A stretch of DNA of 64,000 nt. Origin: JBDKLC01 sp040384865. GTDB lineage: Bacteria; Patescibacteriota; Minisyncoccia; Phycocordibacterales; CAIZLB01. The stretch spans positions 3,510 through 67,509 of the forward strand of contig JAZKIM010000006.1 in assembly GCA_040384865.1 (NCBI GenBank). The letters are read 5' to 3'. The position numbers and the translations under genes are program-made. The notes below the pieces were generated by a model, which made no database searches, had not been told where the DNA came from, and was given only the letters and a program-made list of their open reading frames with translations. Positions 36,514 to 44,692 of the stretch are shown piece after piece (positions within the stretch are counted from its first letter, which is position 1; each line of letters begins with the position of its first letter).

Positions 36514-37106
36514 TATGCGGCTCTAATTTTATCTAAAAAGTTTTTTGTTAATTTAGAAACTTCATTTGCCAAATCTTCCGCACCTTCAATGGTGAGATTT
36601 CGAATACGAGCAGTGGTACTTGTTGTCGCTTGTGCTGGAAGTGTAACAATTTCACCAACATAATTTTTACAATCCGCCAATCGCTTCTTGGCAAAATCGC
36701 CGGTAGTTTCTGAAACGATCAAAATATCTGGGGAAACAATTTTTACTAATTCATTTTTCTCTAATGGCTCGCGTCGCAAGGTCACAATATCTACAGATCG
36801 TAAATGAACAAGCATTTTAACGCGCTCTGATTCTGGGACGATTGGTCGGTTTGGACCCTTCCTCTTCTTCGTAAGTGAATCGGTGTCCGCACCAACAATC
36901 AGAATATCCCCTGCATTTCTTGCCGCCTCAAGATACAGGGCATGGCCCTCATGGATAAGATCGTAGACCCCCATAGTAAGAACAATTCGATACCCCATCT
37001 TTTTCAAAGACCTAACAACATCTTTAAGCTCTTTATAATCTGGAATAAAACGACTCTCGTGGTTTGGTCTATTAGTGAGAATATCTTTGATTTGGATCTT
37101 TGCCAT
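36513..37106 (-). CDS. Cytidylyltransferase-like nucleotidyltransferase (RfaE-C/TagD type)
   Basis: About 197 aa from the ATG at 37106 (MAKIQIKDILTNRPNHESRF); an upstream in-frame start at 37181 is less likely. GVYDLIHEGHALYLEAAR carries the HxGH nucleotide-binding motif, and RPIVPESERVKMLVHLRSV and DILIVSETTGDF follow. Relatives attach ADP or CDP to sugar, ribitol or glycerol phosphates. It is translationally coupled to the deaminase gene by a one-base overlap, so the two proteins may act together. Confidence 0.85.
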   Translation of the reverse strand: MAKIQIKDILTNRPNHESRFIPDYKELKDVVRSLKKMGYRIVLTMGVYDLIHEGHALYLEAARNAGDILIVGADTDSLTKKRKGPNRPIVPESERVKMLVHLRSVDIVTLRREPLEKNELVKIVSPDILIVSETTGDFAKKRLADCKNYVGEIVTLPAQATTSTTARIRNLTIEGAEDLANEVSKLTKNFLDKIRAA

Positions 37107-37206
37107 AGTAGTAGAGATAATTGTTAAATTAAGTATAATTAAGCAACTTGGCCCGGTCAACAAATACCCAAACTGCAACATTCTTTAGTCACTCGCGCCA
37201 CCTTTT

Positions 37207-37704
37207 ATGATAAAAGCCTTTATAATTGCAGCTGTTACAATGGATGGTTTTATAGCGAAAGACAACGCTCATTCTCCTATGAATTGGACTAGCAAGGACG
37301 ACAAGACAAGATTTGTCGAGATTACCAAACGTGCAGGGGTTGTGATCATGGGGGCGAATACCTTCAGAACCTTTCCTCGTCCCCTCAAGGATCGCTTAAA
37401 TATTGTTTACTCACGTACCCAACAATTCGAAGGTACAGAAACAGTGACCGAAGAGCCATCGAAACTTCTAAAAAAACTTGAGGCTAGAGGCTTCACCGAA
37501 GTTGCAATTTGCGGTGGTGCTGAAATTTATACAAAATTCATAGAAGCTGGCGTGGTCAACACTATTTATTTAACCACCGAACCTGTGCTATTTGGAAAAG
37601 GTATTTCCCTTTTTAGCCGACCAGTTGATACGAAGCTAGAATTAATAAGCACATCAAAGACTGAGAGTGGAACTATCTTTTCTGAATACAAAGTAATTAA
37701 ATAA
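37207..37704 (+). CDS. Dihydrofolate reductase family protein
   Basis: 165 aa. AAVTMDGFIAKDN, PMNWTSKDDKTRF, GVVIMGANTFRTFPRPLKDR (NADPH-binding region) and VAICGGAEIYTKFIEAG match the DHFR/RibD-C fold. Trp27 and Asp31 sit where folate-binding residues are expected. Given dut, glyA and a ThyA-like gene nearby, recycling DHF to THF is the likely role. A RibD-like pyrimidine reductase is the alternative. Confidence 0.88.
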   Translation: MIKAFIIAAVTMDGFIAKDNAHSPMNWTSKDDKTRFVEITKRAGVVIMGANTFRTFPRPLKDRLNIVYSRTQQFEGTETVTEEPSKLLKKLEARGFTEVAICGGAEIYTKFIEAGVVNTIYLTTEPVLFGKGISLFSRPVDTKLELISTSKTESGTIFSEYKVIK

Positions 37705-37738
37705 AGCAAAAACCCCTTTCGGGGCTTTTTGCTTTATT
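37700..37738. terminator. Bidirectional terminator between DHFR and rplK
   Basis: Near-perfect palindrome: CCCC-TTTC-GGGG core with AATAAAGCAAAAA and TTTTTGCTTTATT arms. The rplK stop codon lies inside the right arm. Confidence 0.92.
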
Positions 37739-38156
37739 TAACTTCGATTCCGAGAGACTTACACGTTCCCTCTATCATCTTCATTGCACCTGCAATATCT
37801 TTTGAGTTGAGATCAGGCATCTTCTTTTCAGCGATTTCCTTGACCTGAGCCTTAGTGATAGAACCGGCCTTCTTGGTATTTGGTGTTCCTGAACCCTTCT
37901 CGAGACCCGCCGCCTTGAGAACAAGCTGGGCCGCAGGAGGAGTCTTAAGGATGAAATCGAACGAACGATCTTCATATACTGTAATAACAACAGGGACAAT
38001 ATCCCCCATCATTTTTGCCGTTGCATCATTGAATCGCTTTACGAATTCACCAATGTTAACACCAGCCTGACCGAGAGCGGGACCAACTGGAGGCGCAGGA
38101 TTAGCCTTTCCTGCAGGGATCTGAAGTTTAAGCTGTTTTGTTATTTTTTTTGCCAT
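37734..38156 (-). CDS. rplK: Ribosomal protein uL11
   Basis: 140 aa. KLQIPAGKANPAPPVGPALG and GVNIGEFVKRFNDATAKMMG are the signature N-terminal segments, and the C-terminal RNA-binding domain ends CKSLGIEVK. It forms the stalk base with L10 and is needed for the stringent response where present. Last gene of secE-nusG-rplK. rplA, which normally follows, is replaced by a terminator and the DHFR gene. Confidence 0.98.
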   Translation of the reverse strand: MAKKITKQLKLQIPAGKANPAPPVGPALGQAGVNIGEFVKRFNDATAKMMGDIVPVVITVYEDRSFDFILKTPPAAQLVLKAAGLEKGSGTPNTKKAGSITKAQVKEIAEKKMPDLNSKDIAGAMKMIEGTCKSLGIEVK

Positions 38157-38236
38157 TGTGATTTAAGAAAATTTAACCTCCGAGAGAATATCCACTGAGA
38201 AGCGCAGGGCGCCCCTGGAAGTTATATTAGAGTACC

Positions 38237-38782
38237 CTAGACGCGCTTAACTTGCAAGAAATCGAGTTCAACCGGTGTTTCTCGCCCGAACATAGATACA
38301 AGCACTCGAACCTTACCTCGCTCATTGTCCACTTCCGATACCTTACCTTCAAGCTCCTTGAATGGACCGTCAGTAATAACCACAAGATCACCTGTTCCAA
38401 GGTCAATAGTGTGCTTAACGTTGTCTGTATTCATCCGCTTGAAAAGTGTCTCTACCTCGGCCTTTTCTAAAGGCACAGGAACGACGCCTGAACCAACGAA
38501 CCCTGTTACTCGAGGGGTATTTCGAACTACGTACCATGAATCTTCAGTTACGATCATATCTACGAGCACATAGCCGGGATATACCTTCTCCTCTTCTTCT
38601 ACTCGCTTACCACCCTTAATCTTGATCTTCTTTTCAGTTGGAACGAGTACATTAAAAATTCGGTCTTCCATTCCAAGAGATTCGATTCGCTGCTTTAAGT
38701 TTCGAAGTACAGCGTTTTCATATCCAGCATAAGTGTGGACCGCGTACCAATTTCGTTCGTTGTTAGCCTGTTGTTTTGACAT
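38237..38782 (-). CDS. nusG: Transcription antitermination factor NusG
   Basis: 181 aa. NGN domain: NWYAVHTYAGYENAVLRNLK, YPGYVLVDMIVTEDSWYVVR, TPRVTGFVGSG. The C-terminal KOW domain has GDLVVITDGPFKELEGKVSE. It binds RNA polymerase and links it to Rho or ribosomes. In operon with secE upstream and rplK downstream. Confidence 0.98.
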   Translation of the reverse strand: MSKQQANNERNWYAVHTYAGYENAVLRNLKQRIESLGMEDRIFNVLVPTEKKIKIKGGKRVEEEEKVYPGYVLVDMIVTEDSWYVVRNTPRVTGFVGSGVVPVPLEKAEVETLFKRMNTDNVKHTIDLGTGDLVVITDGPFKELEGKVSEVDNERGKVRVLVSMFGRETPVELDFLQVKRV

Positions 38783-38833
38783 ATATTTTATATTTTCTTT
38801 ATGAAAGTCTTGTTACCCACCACATCTCTCCCT

Positions 38834-39016
38834 TTATTTACTGATCAATTGAGTAAGCCCGGCTGCGAAGATTGCATCAAAGACGCCGAGGATAGCGGCA
38901 ATGACAAGAGAAAGCACGACAACAAGAATGGTATAGAGAACGGCCTGACCTTGAGTTGGCCATGTCACATGCTTCATTTCAGCCTTTGTTTCGTTGATGT
39001 AATTGATGATTCCCAT
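38834..39016 (-). CDS. secE: Preprotein translocase subunit SecE
   Basis: 60 aa, the short one-helix form. The conserved amphipathic segment (NYINETKAEMKHVTWPTQGQ) precedes a membrane helix (AVLYTILVVVLSLVIAAILG). It clamps SecY in the inner membrane. First gene of secE-nusG-rplK. Confidence 0.95.
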   Translation of the reverse strand: MGIINYINETKAEMKHVTWPTQGQAVLYTILVVVLSLVIAAILGVFDAIFAAGLTQLISK

Positions 39017-39072
39017 GGTGTTACTGTGTTATTTTACGGTTAATTTGCGTTATTATACGCTTCATTTTGGTA

Positions 39073-39098
39073 TTTAAAAACACCCTTTCGGGTGCTGT
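39073..39098 (-). terminator. Short terminator upstream of secE
   Basis: Minus strand CACCC-GAAA-GGGTG (39081-39094) followed by TTTTT. It would stop minus-strand transcription coming from the 39.2 kb side before secE. Confidence 0.6.
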
Positions 39099-39189
39099 TT
39101 ATAGCTGCATATTACGCCTAAAAACTATTTTGTCAACCTCATTAAAAACACAAAAAATCAGCGTCAATCATAACGTAGCACACAAACAA

Positions 39190-39227
39190 CAAAAAGGTGG
39201 CGTCCGCGAGCGAACGCCACCTTTTGA
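39190..39227 (-). terminator. GC-rich hairpin terminator downstream of the SIMPL gene
   Basis: AAAAGGTGGCGT (39192-39203) pairs with ACGCCACCTTTT (39214-39225) with T-rich ends in both directions. Similar in style to the terminators of the GC-rich single-gene units. Confidence 0.85.
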
Positions 39228-39352
39228 AAACTAAGGTTATTTCAAACTATCGATTTCAGCGAGCACACCCTGAAGCCTGCGGGACTTGAGATGAGGGCGT
39301 ACACAAAGGCCTCACGTTCAAGCTTATACTTCGCGCTCTTTACAGCCTTAAT
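39228..39352 (-). other. GC-rich stretch between SIMPL stop and terminator; no clear gene
   Basis: The minus strand stays open for 36 codons directly after and in frame with the SIMPL TAA, ending SSPAGFRVCSLKSIV then TGA. No ATG is present; a GTG at 39304 would give 19 residues. Base composition resembles the GC-rich units. It could be a small RNA ended by the 39192-39225 hairpin, a cassette remnant, or untranslated sequence. The rest of the secE-SIMPL gap holds only the two terminators. Confidence 0.3.
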
Positions 39353-40198
39353 TTATCGAATTGAATATGAGACTGTCACATCCGCAGAAACTGTTTGGCT
39401 GCCATTTGGAATTTCTGGAATAACAGGTGTTTTTGCCTGATTCATAACAGCATCACGTGCAGAGCCATATGCCATCGGGTAGTACCCACCGTAACTTTCG
39501 TTAAAAGAGGCAACACCTTTGATCTTCACACCTAGTGCTGAGGCGATTTCTTCAGCCTGCGCACGAGCTTTTTCTACAGCCTCGACACGAGCTTGCTGCC
39601 TTACTGCATCTATATCATCAAATGTGAAATATGCACTTCCCGGCTTCACACCAAACTGACCCACTCCAGCAATGAGCTCTCCGATTTTATTATCACCTTC
39701 CTTGACCCCTCTAAGCTTCACCGTCACTGTCTGATTAGTGGTGTAACCGATAATCTTAGGACAAGAATTGTATACCGGAGGAACGGGGGCAATAGCTTTG
39801 CTATCACCAGAAGCCGAAACGGAAACATTACATGGAGCGTTGTAATCATACAATTCATTTGTACTGTATGACTGGTTTGAAATATCCTTAGCGTCAACGC
39901 CATTCTTCTTGAGATACGCTACGGCATTATTACTCTTTTCAGCAGCCTTATCCTGCGCCGCCTGAACCGTGGCACCATTCTCTGTTACTGTCCAAGAGAA
40001 TGTAGCAACATCAGGAATAGCTTCCACTTCACTATGGCCTGTAACAGTAATGACTCGAGACATGTCAGTAGGACTGTCACCTACCGATGGAAGAGCTTTT
40101 ATTTCCGTAACTATCTTCGTAGCCAAGAGAACAGACAAGAGTGTCAGAGCAAGAACTCCGGCTGTGCGTAAATGATTATTAAGCTGCTCGTTGTTCAT
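39353..40198 (-). CDS. SIMPL-domain (DUF541) envelope protein
   Basis: 281 aa. One N-terminal hydrophobic segment (GVLALTLLSVLLATKIV, residues 14-30) acts as signal or anchor. The SIMPL domain follows: RVITVTGHSEVEAIPDVATF, QAAQDKAAEKSNNAVAYLKK, ISNQSYSTNELYDYN, and near the end AVEKARAQAEEIASALGVKI. The family is secreted or periplasmic and of unclear role, with a link to oxidative or heat stress in some bacteria. Confidence 0.92.
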   Translation of the reverse strand: MNNEQLNNHLRTAGVLALTLLSVLLATKIVTEIKALPSVGDSPTDMSRVITVTGHSEVEAIPDVATFSWTVTENGATVQAAQDKAAEKSNNAVAYLKKNGVDAKDISNQSYSTNELYDYNAPCNVSVSASGDSKAIAPVPPVYNSCPKIIGYTTNQTVTVKLRGVKEGDNKIGELIAGVGQFGVKPGSAYFTFDDIDAVRQQARVEAVEKARAQAEEIASALGVKIKGVASFNESYGGYYPMAYGSARDAVMNQAKTPVIPEIPNGSQTVSADVTVSYSIR

Positions 40199-40270
40199 AT
40201 TTATATATTTAACTATTAGACCTCTATTCTATCACTTCACACAAATTTTCAAAAAGATAAACAACAACCT

Positions 40271-40690
40271 CTACTTATCTCGTGTAAACAAACTTGCCGC
40301 AACAAATATAAACCCACCGGACATATCCGCCACAAGGTCAAGCAAAGAATCGTTTAAGTCTCCGCTACGAAACCACTCGAGTAACCATGGAAAATACTGT
40401 GGACTATAGAGTGAAGAGAGTCGTTCCATAAATTCCCAAAGAACTCCTATGAAACAAACCGTTGAAACGGAAACGAGTAGTAAATTGAGAGACGTCAATT
40501 TGGTTTGAGGAGAATTAAAGTATCTATAGAAAAACCACCCGAGTATCACCCCTCCCAACACATGGTATACCTTATCGAGACTCTTTATTTGTCCGTACAA
40601 GCCAAAGTAGTTCGAAACAAACAATCCAAAAATAATTACGATCAAACCGATAATAATTGGTGACAAATACTTTTTGATATGGAGTTTCAT
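40271..40690 (-). CDS. VanZ-like small membrane protein
   Basis: 139 aa with four predicted membrane helices. DKVYHVLGGVILGWFFYRY, GVLWEFMERLSS and LLDLVADMSGGFIFV match the DUF2238/VanZ-like pattern (conserved His, Glu and Asp facing the membrane). Function unknown. It lies 16 bases after the uppP start-side neighbour on the same strand, among lipid-carrier and phosphatase genes. Confidence 0.65.
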   Translation of the reverse strand: MKLHIKKYLSPIIIGLIVIIFGLFVSNYFGLYGQIKSLDKVYHVLGGVILGWFFYRYFNSPQTKLTSLNLLLVSVSTVCFIGVLWEFMERLSSLYSPQYFPWLLEWFRSGDLNDSLLDLVADMSGGFIFVAASLFTRDK

Positions 40691-40705
40691 ATATTTACCC
40701 TGCTC

Positions 40706-41476
40706 TTACCACCATAATAACAAGAACAAAACAGCCAGTACAATACGATACCATCCAAATACAGCGAAACTGTGTTTTTGTATATATGCAAGAAATGTTT
40801 TAACAGCAATGAGTGCCACTAGGAACGATACGGTGAAACCTATAGCAAGCGATCCAAATTGATCCATTGAAAAACTCCCCGCATTTTTAAAGAGATCTAG
40901 TCCGCTTGCCGCAAGCATTGTCGGAATAGCTAAGAGAAATGAAAAATCTACTATAGTCTTCTTGTCCACACCAATAAGCTGACCTCCGACAATTGTTGCA
41001 GCAGAGCGAGAAACCCCTGGAATAATAGCTATTGCCTGGAATACTCCCACCCAGAAAGCTTGCCAGTACGTAGGCTCGCTATTACCTTCGAACGTAGGTG
41101 CACGCTTCTTTATAAGACGTTCAAATACAATAAGGGCAACCCCTCCAACGAATAGTGCGCCAATAACCACCCACACATTACCAAGCAGATATGTTTTTAC
41201 CAATCTGTAAAAAACTAATCCAATTACTGCGGTTGGAATAAATCCAACAATAATCTTCCCCGCGAGAGAGAAGCTTGAAAAGATACGTTGCCGGTACAGA
41301 ACAACAACAGCCAAGATAGCTCCGAGCTGAATAACGACATCAAAACTCTTTGTAAATTCAGACTCTCCAATTCCTAATAATTTCCCCGCCAAGATCAAAT
41401 GACCAGTTGATGAAATAGGTAAAAATTCTGTTATGCCTTCTATGATGCCGAGTAGTAGTGCGTGAAAAATATCCAT
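40706..41476 (-). CDS. uppP: Undecaprenyl-diphosphatase UppP/BacA
   Basis: 256 aa with eight hydrophobic segments. LGIIEGITEFLPISSTGHLIL and PGVSRSAATIVGGQLIG are the two active-site motifs (Glu, Ser and Arg). It recycles the undecaprenyl carrier lipid for peptidoglycan and surface polymers at the outer face of the inner membrane. It is near a PAP2 phosphatase gene (42.1 kb), which could do the same reaction. Confidence 0.96.
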   Translation of the reverse strand: MDIFHALLLGIIEGITEFLPISSTGHLILAGKLLGIGESEFTKSFDVVIQLGAILAVVVLYRQRIFSSFSLAGKIIVGFIPTAVIGLVFYRLVKTYLLGNVWVVIGALFVGGVALIVFERLIKKRAPTFEGNSEPTYWQAFWVGVFQAIAIIPGVSRSAATIVGGQLIGVDKKTIVDFSFLLAIPTMLAASGLDLFKNAGSFSMDQFGSLAIGFTVSFLVALIAVKTFLAYIQKHSFAVFGWYRIVLAVLFLLLWW

Positions 41477-41503
41477 TTGTACTAAAGTTTTCCGATAGAG
41501 TTA

Positions 41504-42073
41504 TTAAATGTGTTCTTCACCGAAGAAAGAAGCTAATGCTTTATCTACTGCTTCGTACAATTCCTCAAGAGAGCCCTGATTATATACTATCCCATCGGCC
41601 ATATCGATACAGGCGCGCAAATTTTGTGAACTCGGATCAGAAGAAGACATTTCTCTTTGCTCATCAGACTTAAATCTTTCCAAAGTTACATGATCTGTGG
41701 AAAGATTTCTTTTAACAATTCGCTCGTAACGAAGTTCAATATTCGCATCCACCGCAAGTAAAAAGAAATTATCCTTATCTCTCAAAAAAGAAACCTCTCC
41801 GGGGGTACGGAGAGATTCAATGATAGCGTTTTTTCCTTCGGCCGCGGCTGTCTCATAGAGAGACAAAGCGATGAAAAATGGACCGTTTTCATGACGGAGA
41901 CTATTGGCAACTGTGGTGAAGCTATCACGATCCACAGGAAGACCTCGACGTTTAACCTCGGTGGTCAAAAACTCTCGTGCCGAGTAGTGCATAAAGTCTT
42001 TTTTCTTTGACAGATATTCAACAACCGTTCCCTTCCCCGCACCAATAGTTCCAGTAATACCGATGATAATCAT
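41504..42073 (-). CDS. P-loop nucleotide/dephospho-CoA-kinase-like protein
   Basis: 189 aa. Walker A GITGTIGAGKGT (residues 4-15) is followed by a LID-like region (ERIVKRNLSTDHVTLERFKS) and AACIDMADGIVYNQGSLEEL-like ending, as in dephospho-CoA kinases and deoxynucleoside-monophosphate kinases. The exact substrate is unknown; the organism's dTMP pathway genes make a dNMP kinase conceivable. Confidence 0.75.
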   Translation of the reverse strand: MIIIGITGTIGAGKGTVVEYLSKKKDFMHYSAREFLTTEVKRRGLPVDRDSFTTVANSLRHENGPFFIALSLYETAAAEGKNAIIESLRTPGEVSFLRDKDNFFLLAVDANIELRYERIVKRNLSTDHVTLERFKSDEQREMSSSDPSSQNLRACIDMADGIVYNQGSLEELYEAVDKALASFFGEEHI

Positions 42074-42093
42074 ATTGGAAATATTCTAACATA

Positions 42094-42609
42094 TCAGTTG
42101 CCCCTTTTTACCGATATCCGTGTATAAAAAATAACAGACAATAGGAACCAGAAAGTTCCAAGGCAAATTCCCCCAACAACATCATTAAAGGTATGTACGC
42201 CCAAATATATGCGACTATAAGAAACAAGCATTGGGACGCCAAGTCCCGCAATAATCAAAAAAAACTTACCCGTTCTAGATTTAACATGAGAAAGATATGA
42301 GTAGGTAAGAAGGAAAAAGAAAAGTGTTGCCATCGCAGCATGACCGCTTGGAAAGCTATACCCTGGTGCCTGAATGATTCCATCAACTGGACGTGGGATT
42401 TGAAACCATTGTTTCAATAGCCAAACGGAACCGCCACCAAGCGACATAAAGATAACAAACTGGAAAAAGTGATAAATCTTTTTATGCGACAATAAAAATA
42501 TTCCAAGCACTATGCATAAAATAGTAATACTTTGAGGACTACCGATTTTAGAAACAAAGATCATAAATTCACTAAATGACATATATGGATAGTATAACAA
42601 AGTAAACAA
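42094..42609 (-). CDS. PAP2-family membrane phosphatase
   Basis: 171 aa with five to six membrane helices. The three PAP2 motifs are visible: KQWFQIPRP, SFPSGHAAMA and SYSRIYLGVHTFNDVVGG with the catalytic histidines. Likely a lipid phosphatase acting on undecaprenyl diphosphate or phosphatidic acid. Confidence 0.93.
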   Translation of the reverse strand: MFTLLYYPYMSFSEFMIFVSKIGSPQSITILCIVLGIFLLSHKKIYHFFQFVIFMSLGGGSVWLLKQWFQIPRPVDGIIQAPGYSFPSGHAAMATLFFFLLTYSYLSHVKSRTGKFFLIIAGLGVPMLVSYSRIYLGVHTFNDVVGGICLGTFWFLLSVIFYTRISVKRGN

Positions 42610-42643
42610 AATGGCCGGTCGCGACTAGAACGCGACCGGCCCC
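42608..42643 (-). terminator. GC-rich hairpin terminator of the carbonic-anhydrase-like gene
   Basis: GGCCGGTCGCG (42613-42623) pairs perfectly with CGCGACCGGCC (42631-42641). The minus strand continues ATTTTGTTTAC. Confidence 0.88.
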
Positions 42644-42656
42644 TAAACCATTGATG

Positions 42657-43562
42657 TTATGCCGCAGGAACAAGACGCACGTGAACACTTCCCCTTTTCC
42701 CCTCCTTGATTGCCAGCGGCCGGCCATCAAGGGAAATGGGTACAATGCTGTATTTCAAGCCGCAAAAAAATTTGTCGTTACAGAGACGACCAATCGCGGC
42801 TTTGGTGGCTGTTATTCGGCGCTCCAGACCGATGTTCAGGGAATTGACCTTTCCGCTCCCCTCAACCTTCACCGGGTGTGCTTTGCAGTCCTCGTGCGGA
42901 CAGATTATAAGTTCACACATACCCAGATTGGTCTTGGCGTAGCGAAGGTTCTCGCGGGCCCAGCGACGAAGCGAGCTCCATGCACGCTTCCTGGTTGTCG
43001 TCAGGTGGTAGAGACAACCAGGTATTGTTAACCACGAAGCATCCAGCAACTCAACCTCAATTTCCGTACGAACACGGGCGAGCCTCGGATCGATGCACCC
43101 GAGGACGCATCGATTAACCTTCCTACGCGGAAACTCGACAATTTCATTACCGTCCCGTGCCGTTCCTTTGGCATCCAATTCGAGGCAGCGTACAACCGGT
43201 GTGTAATCCAATTTAGCCGAATGCCTTACCGACTTTGCCATTGCCTCGACCAACTCTCGCACCGCCTTGGTATCCTCTCCGTAGTCAATGATCACCAGCA
43301 CCTCGGCTGGCCGATGTAGAGAAAACCCCATTGTTGAGATGGTCATCATCGCCTCCAACAGCTTTCTCCAGTGACGAGACTTGAAGATCTCATTAAACGG
43401 CATCATGTGGCAAAGAGGGTCATATGCCCCCCTCACCAAAAGTTGAACGGCCGACGGGGTGAACCGAGTGCTCGGACAGATGACTAACGCCCGCGAATAC
43501 TCAGCCTTGGGAGAACTAAGTGTTTCGGGTGGGTGATGAACTACAGGTGTTATTTCAAACAT
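42657..43562 (-). CDS. Beta-carbonic-anhydrase-like protein, GC-rich single-gene unit
   Basis: 301 aa. The first 150 residues match nothing I recognise. In the second half CIDPRL (Cys156, Asp158, Arg160) and HEDCKAH (His223, Cys226) reproduce the C-x-D-x-R and H-x-x-C zinc ligands of beta carbonic anhydrases. A GGAGGGG ribosome site lies 5 bases before the ATG, unlike neighbouring core genes. A TTGACG-like -35 occurs near 43690, and a GC-rich terminator follows. It may hydrate CO2, or be a zinc-binding homologue with another role. Confidence 0.55.
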   Translation of the reverse strand: MFEITPVVHHPPETLSSPKAEYSRALVICPSTRFTPSAVQLLVRGAYDPLCHMMPFNEIFKSRHWRKLLEAMMTISTMGFSLHRPAEVLVIIDYGEDTKAVRELVEAMAKSVRHSAKLDYTPVVRCLELDAKGTARDGNEIVEFPRRKVNRCVLGCIDPRLARVRTEIEVELLDASWLTIPGCLYHLTTTRKRAWSSLRRWARENLRYAKTNLGMCELIICPHEDCKAHPVKVEGSGKVNSLNIGLERRITATKAAIGRLCNDKFFCGLKYSIVPISLDGRPLAIKEGKRGSVHVRLVPAA

Positions 43563-43696
43563 ACGACCCCTCCTTTTTGTTTTTCTTTTTCATTTTTCCT
43601 AACTAACTTGGTTGTGAACGTGTACTGTTTTTTGGAATCCTTTTCCCGTTTTCCTAAAGGACACTATTACTCAAAACTGTCAAACCGTCAACGATC

Positions 43697-44215
43697 TTAT
43701 CTTATACCACTATCAAAAGAGAGCACGACGTTTGTATATTGATCTTCCTCTACCACAACCTTTTGAGGCGAAAGTGCGGGCAGTATCCCCTCTCCACCAG
43801 CCACAACGGTGTAGTTTCCTGGGGCAAGCATAATACTAAAGGATCCATCTTTGGAAGAAGTAGCTATCATTACTGAACCATACTGATTAAGGAATTTGAT
43901 CGTGGTTACAAGAGGTTTATCACTGCATTCTTCCTCGCTACCCTCCTTCATCACAGGGCAAGTAGGCCCAACCATCGCAACACCCTTGATTCCTGATTTA
44001 TACAACACAGGGGGTGAGTAACTCTCGCGGCGGGAATACGCTCGATCGGCCGAAGAATAACTTTTTACTGCCGCCTCATTTTCACTATCATATATGGCCA
44101 TGGTCTTTTGATATTCGCGACCTATAAAAAACACAAGAATTGGTACCGCCCCGAGAAGAACAAGAGCGCTTGCAAGTTTTGAATACCAGGTGACATTATT
44201 AAAATCTATTTTCAT
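43697..44215 (-). CDS. Membrane-anchored carboxypeptidase-regulatory-like protein
   Basis: 172 aa from the ATG at 44215 (MKIDFNNVTWYSKL); a longer in-frame start would overlap mscL. One membrane helix (15-32, SALVLLGAVPILVFFIG) precedes a polar spacer. A small beta domain follows: IKGVAMVGPTCPVMKEG, then SKDGSFSIMLAPGNYTVVAG, like the carboxypeptidase regulatory (CarboxypepD_reg) fold. The VGPTCPV motif recurs in Parcubacteria surface proteins. Role unknown. Confidence 0.7.
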   Translation of the reverse strand: MKIDFNNVTWYSKLASALVLLGAVPILVFFIGREYQKTMAIYDSENEAAVKSYSSADRAYSRRESYSPPVLYKSGIKGVAMVGPTCPVMKEGSEEECSDKPLVTTIKFLNQYGSVMIATSSKDGSFSIMLAPGNYTVVAGGEGILPALSPQKVVVEEDQYTNVVLSFDSGIR

Positions 44216-44237
44216 ACGTTTAAAATTATAACATTGC

Positions 44238-44639
44238 CTATGCAATAATACTCGTGCAATGTGCGCATCGCTTTGCTGCGATTGGAATTTCACTCAAACA
44301 CTCTGGGCACTTCTTCGTTGTCGGATCTGCTGGTTTTTCATTACGAGACCGCGAAATTAATTTATTAATAGGGGTAACAACGAAAAAATAAATAGCTACA
44401 GAAACCAAAAGAAAAGATACTACGTTGTTCAAGAAATCACCATACATAAAAATACTGTCATTAAGAACAAACTTTGCCTCCGAAAAATCTGGAACCTTGG
44501 CGATTGCTCCTATAAATGGAGTAAGGATATCCTTAACAAGAGCATTCACCACCCCGTTAAAGGAAGCTCCGATGACCACACCGACAGCTAAATCGACGAC
44601 ATTACCCCGGAGAATAAACTGTTTAAAACCTTTAAGCAT
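44238..44639 (-). CDS. mscL: Large-conductance mechanosensitive channel
   Basis: 133 aa. FKQFILRGNVVDLAVGVVIG and FNGVVNALVKDILTPFIG form the N-terminal amphipathic helix and first membrane helix; the second is NNVVSFLLVSVAIYFFVV. A C-terminal zinc-ribbon-like KKCPECLSEIPIAAKRCAHC is an extra found in some MscL proteins. It opens under membrane tension to release solutes. Confidence 0.97.
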   Translation of the reverse strand: MLKGFKQFILRGNVVDLAVGVVIGASFNGVVNALVKDILTPFIGAIAKVPDFSEAKFVLNDSIFMYGDFLNNVVSFLLVSVAIYFFVVTPINKLISRSRNEKPADPTTKKCPECLSEIPIAAKRCAHCTSIIA

Positions 44640-44692
44640 GGAGATGTTATTAAGTTTAGGCTATTCGTACCCAATTACTATATAATATTTAT

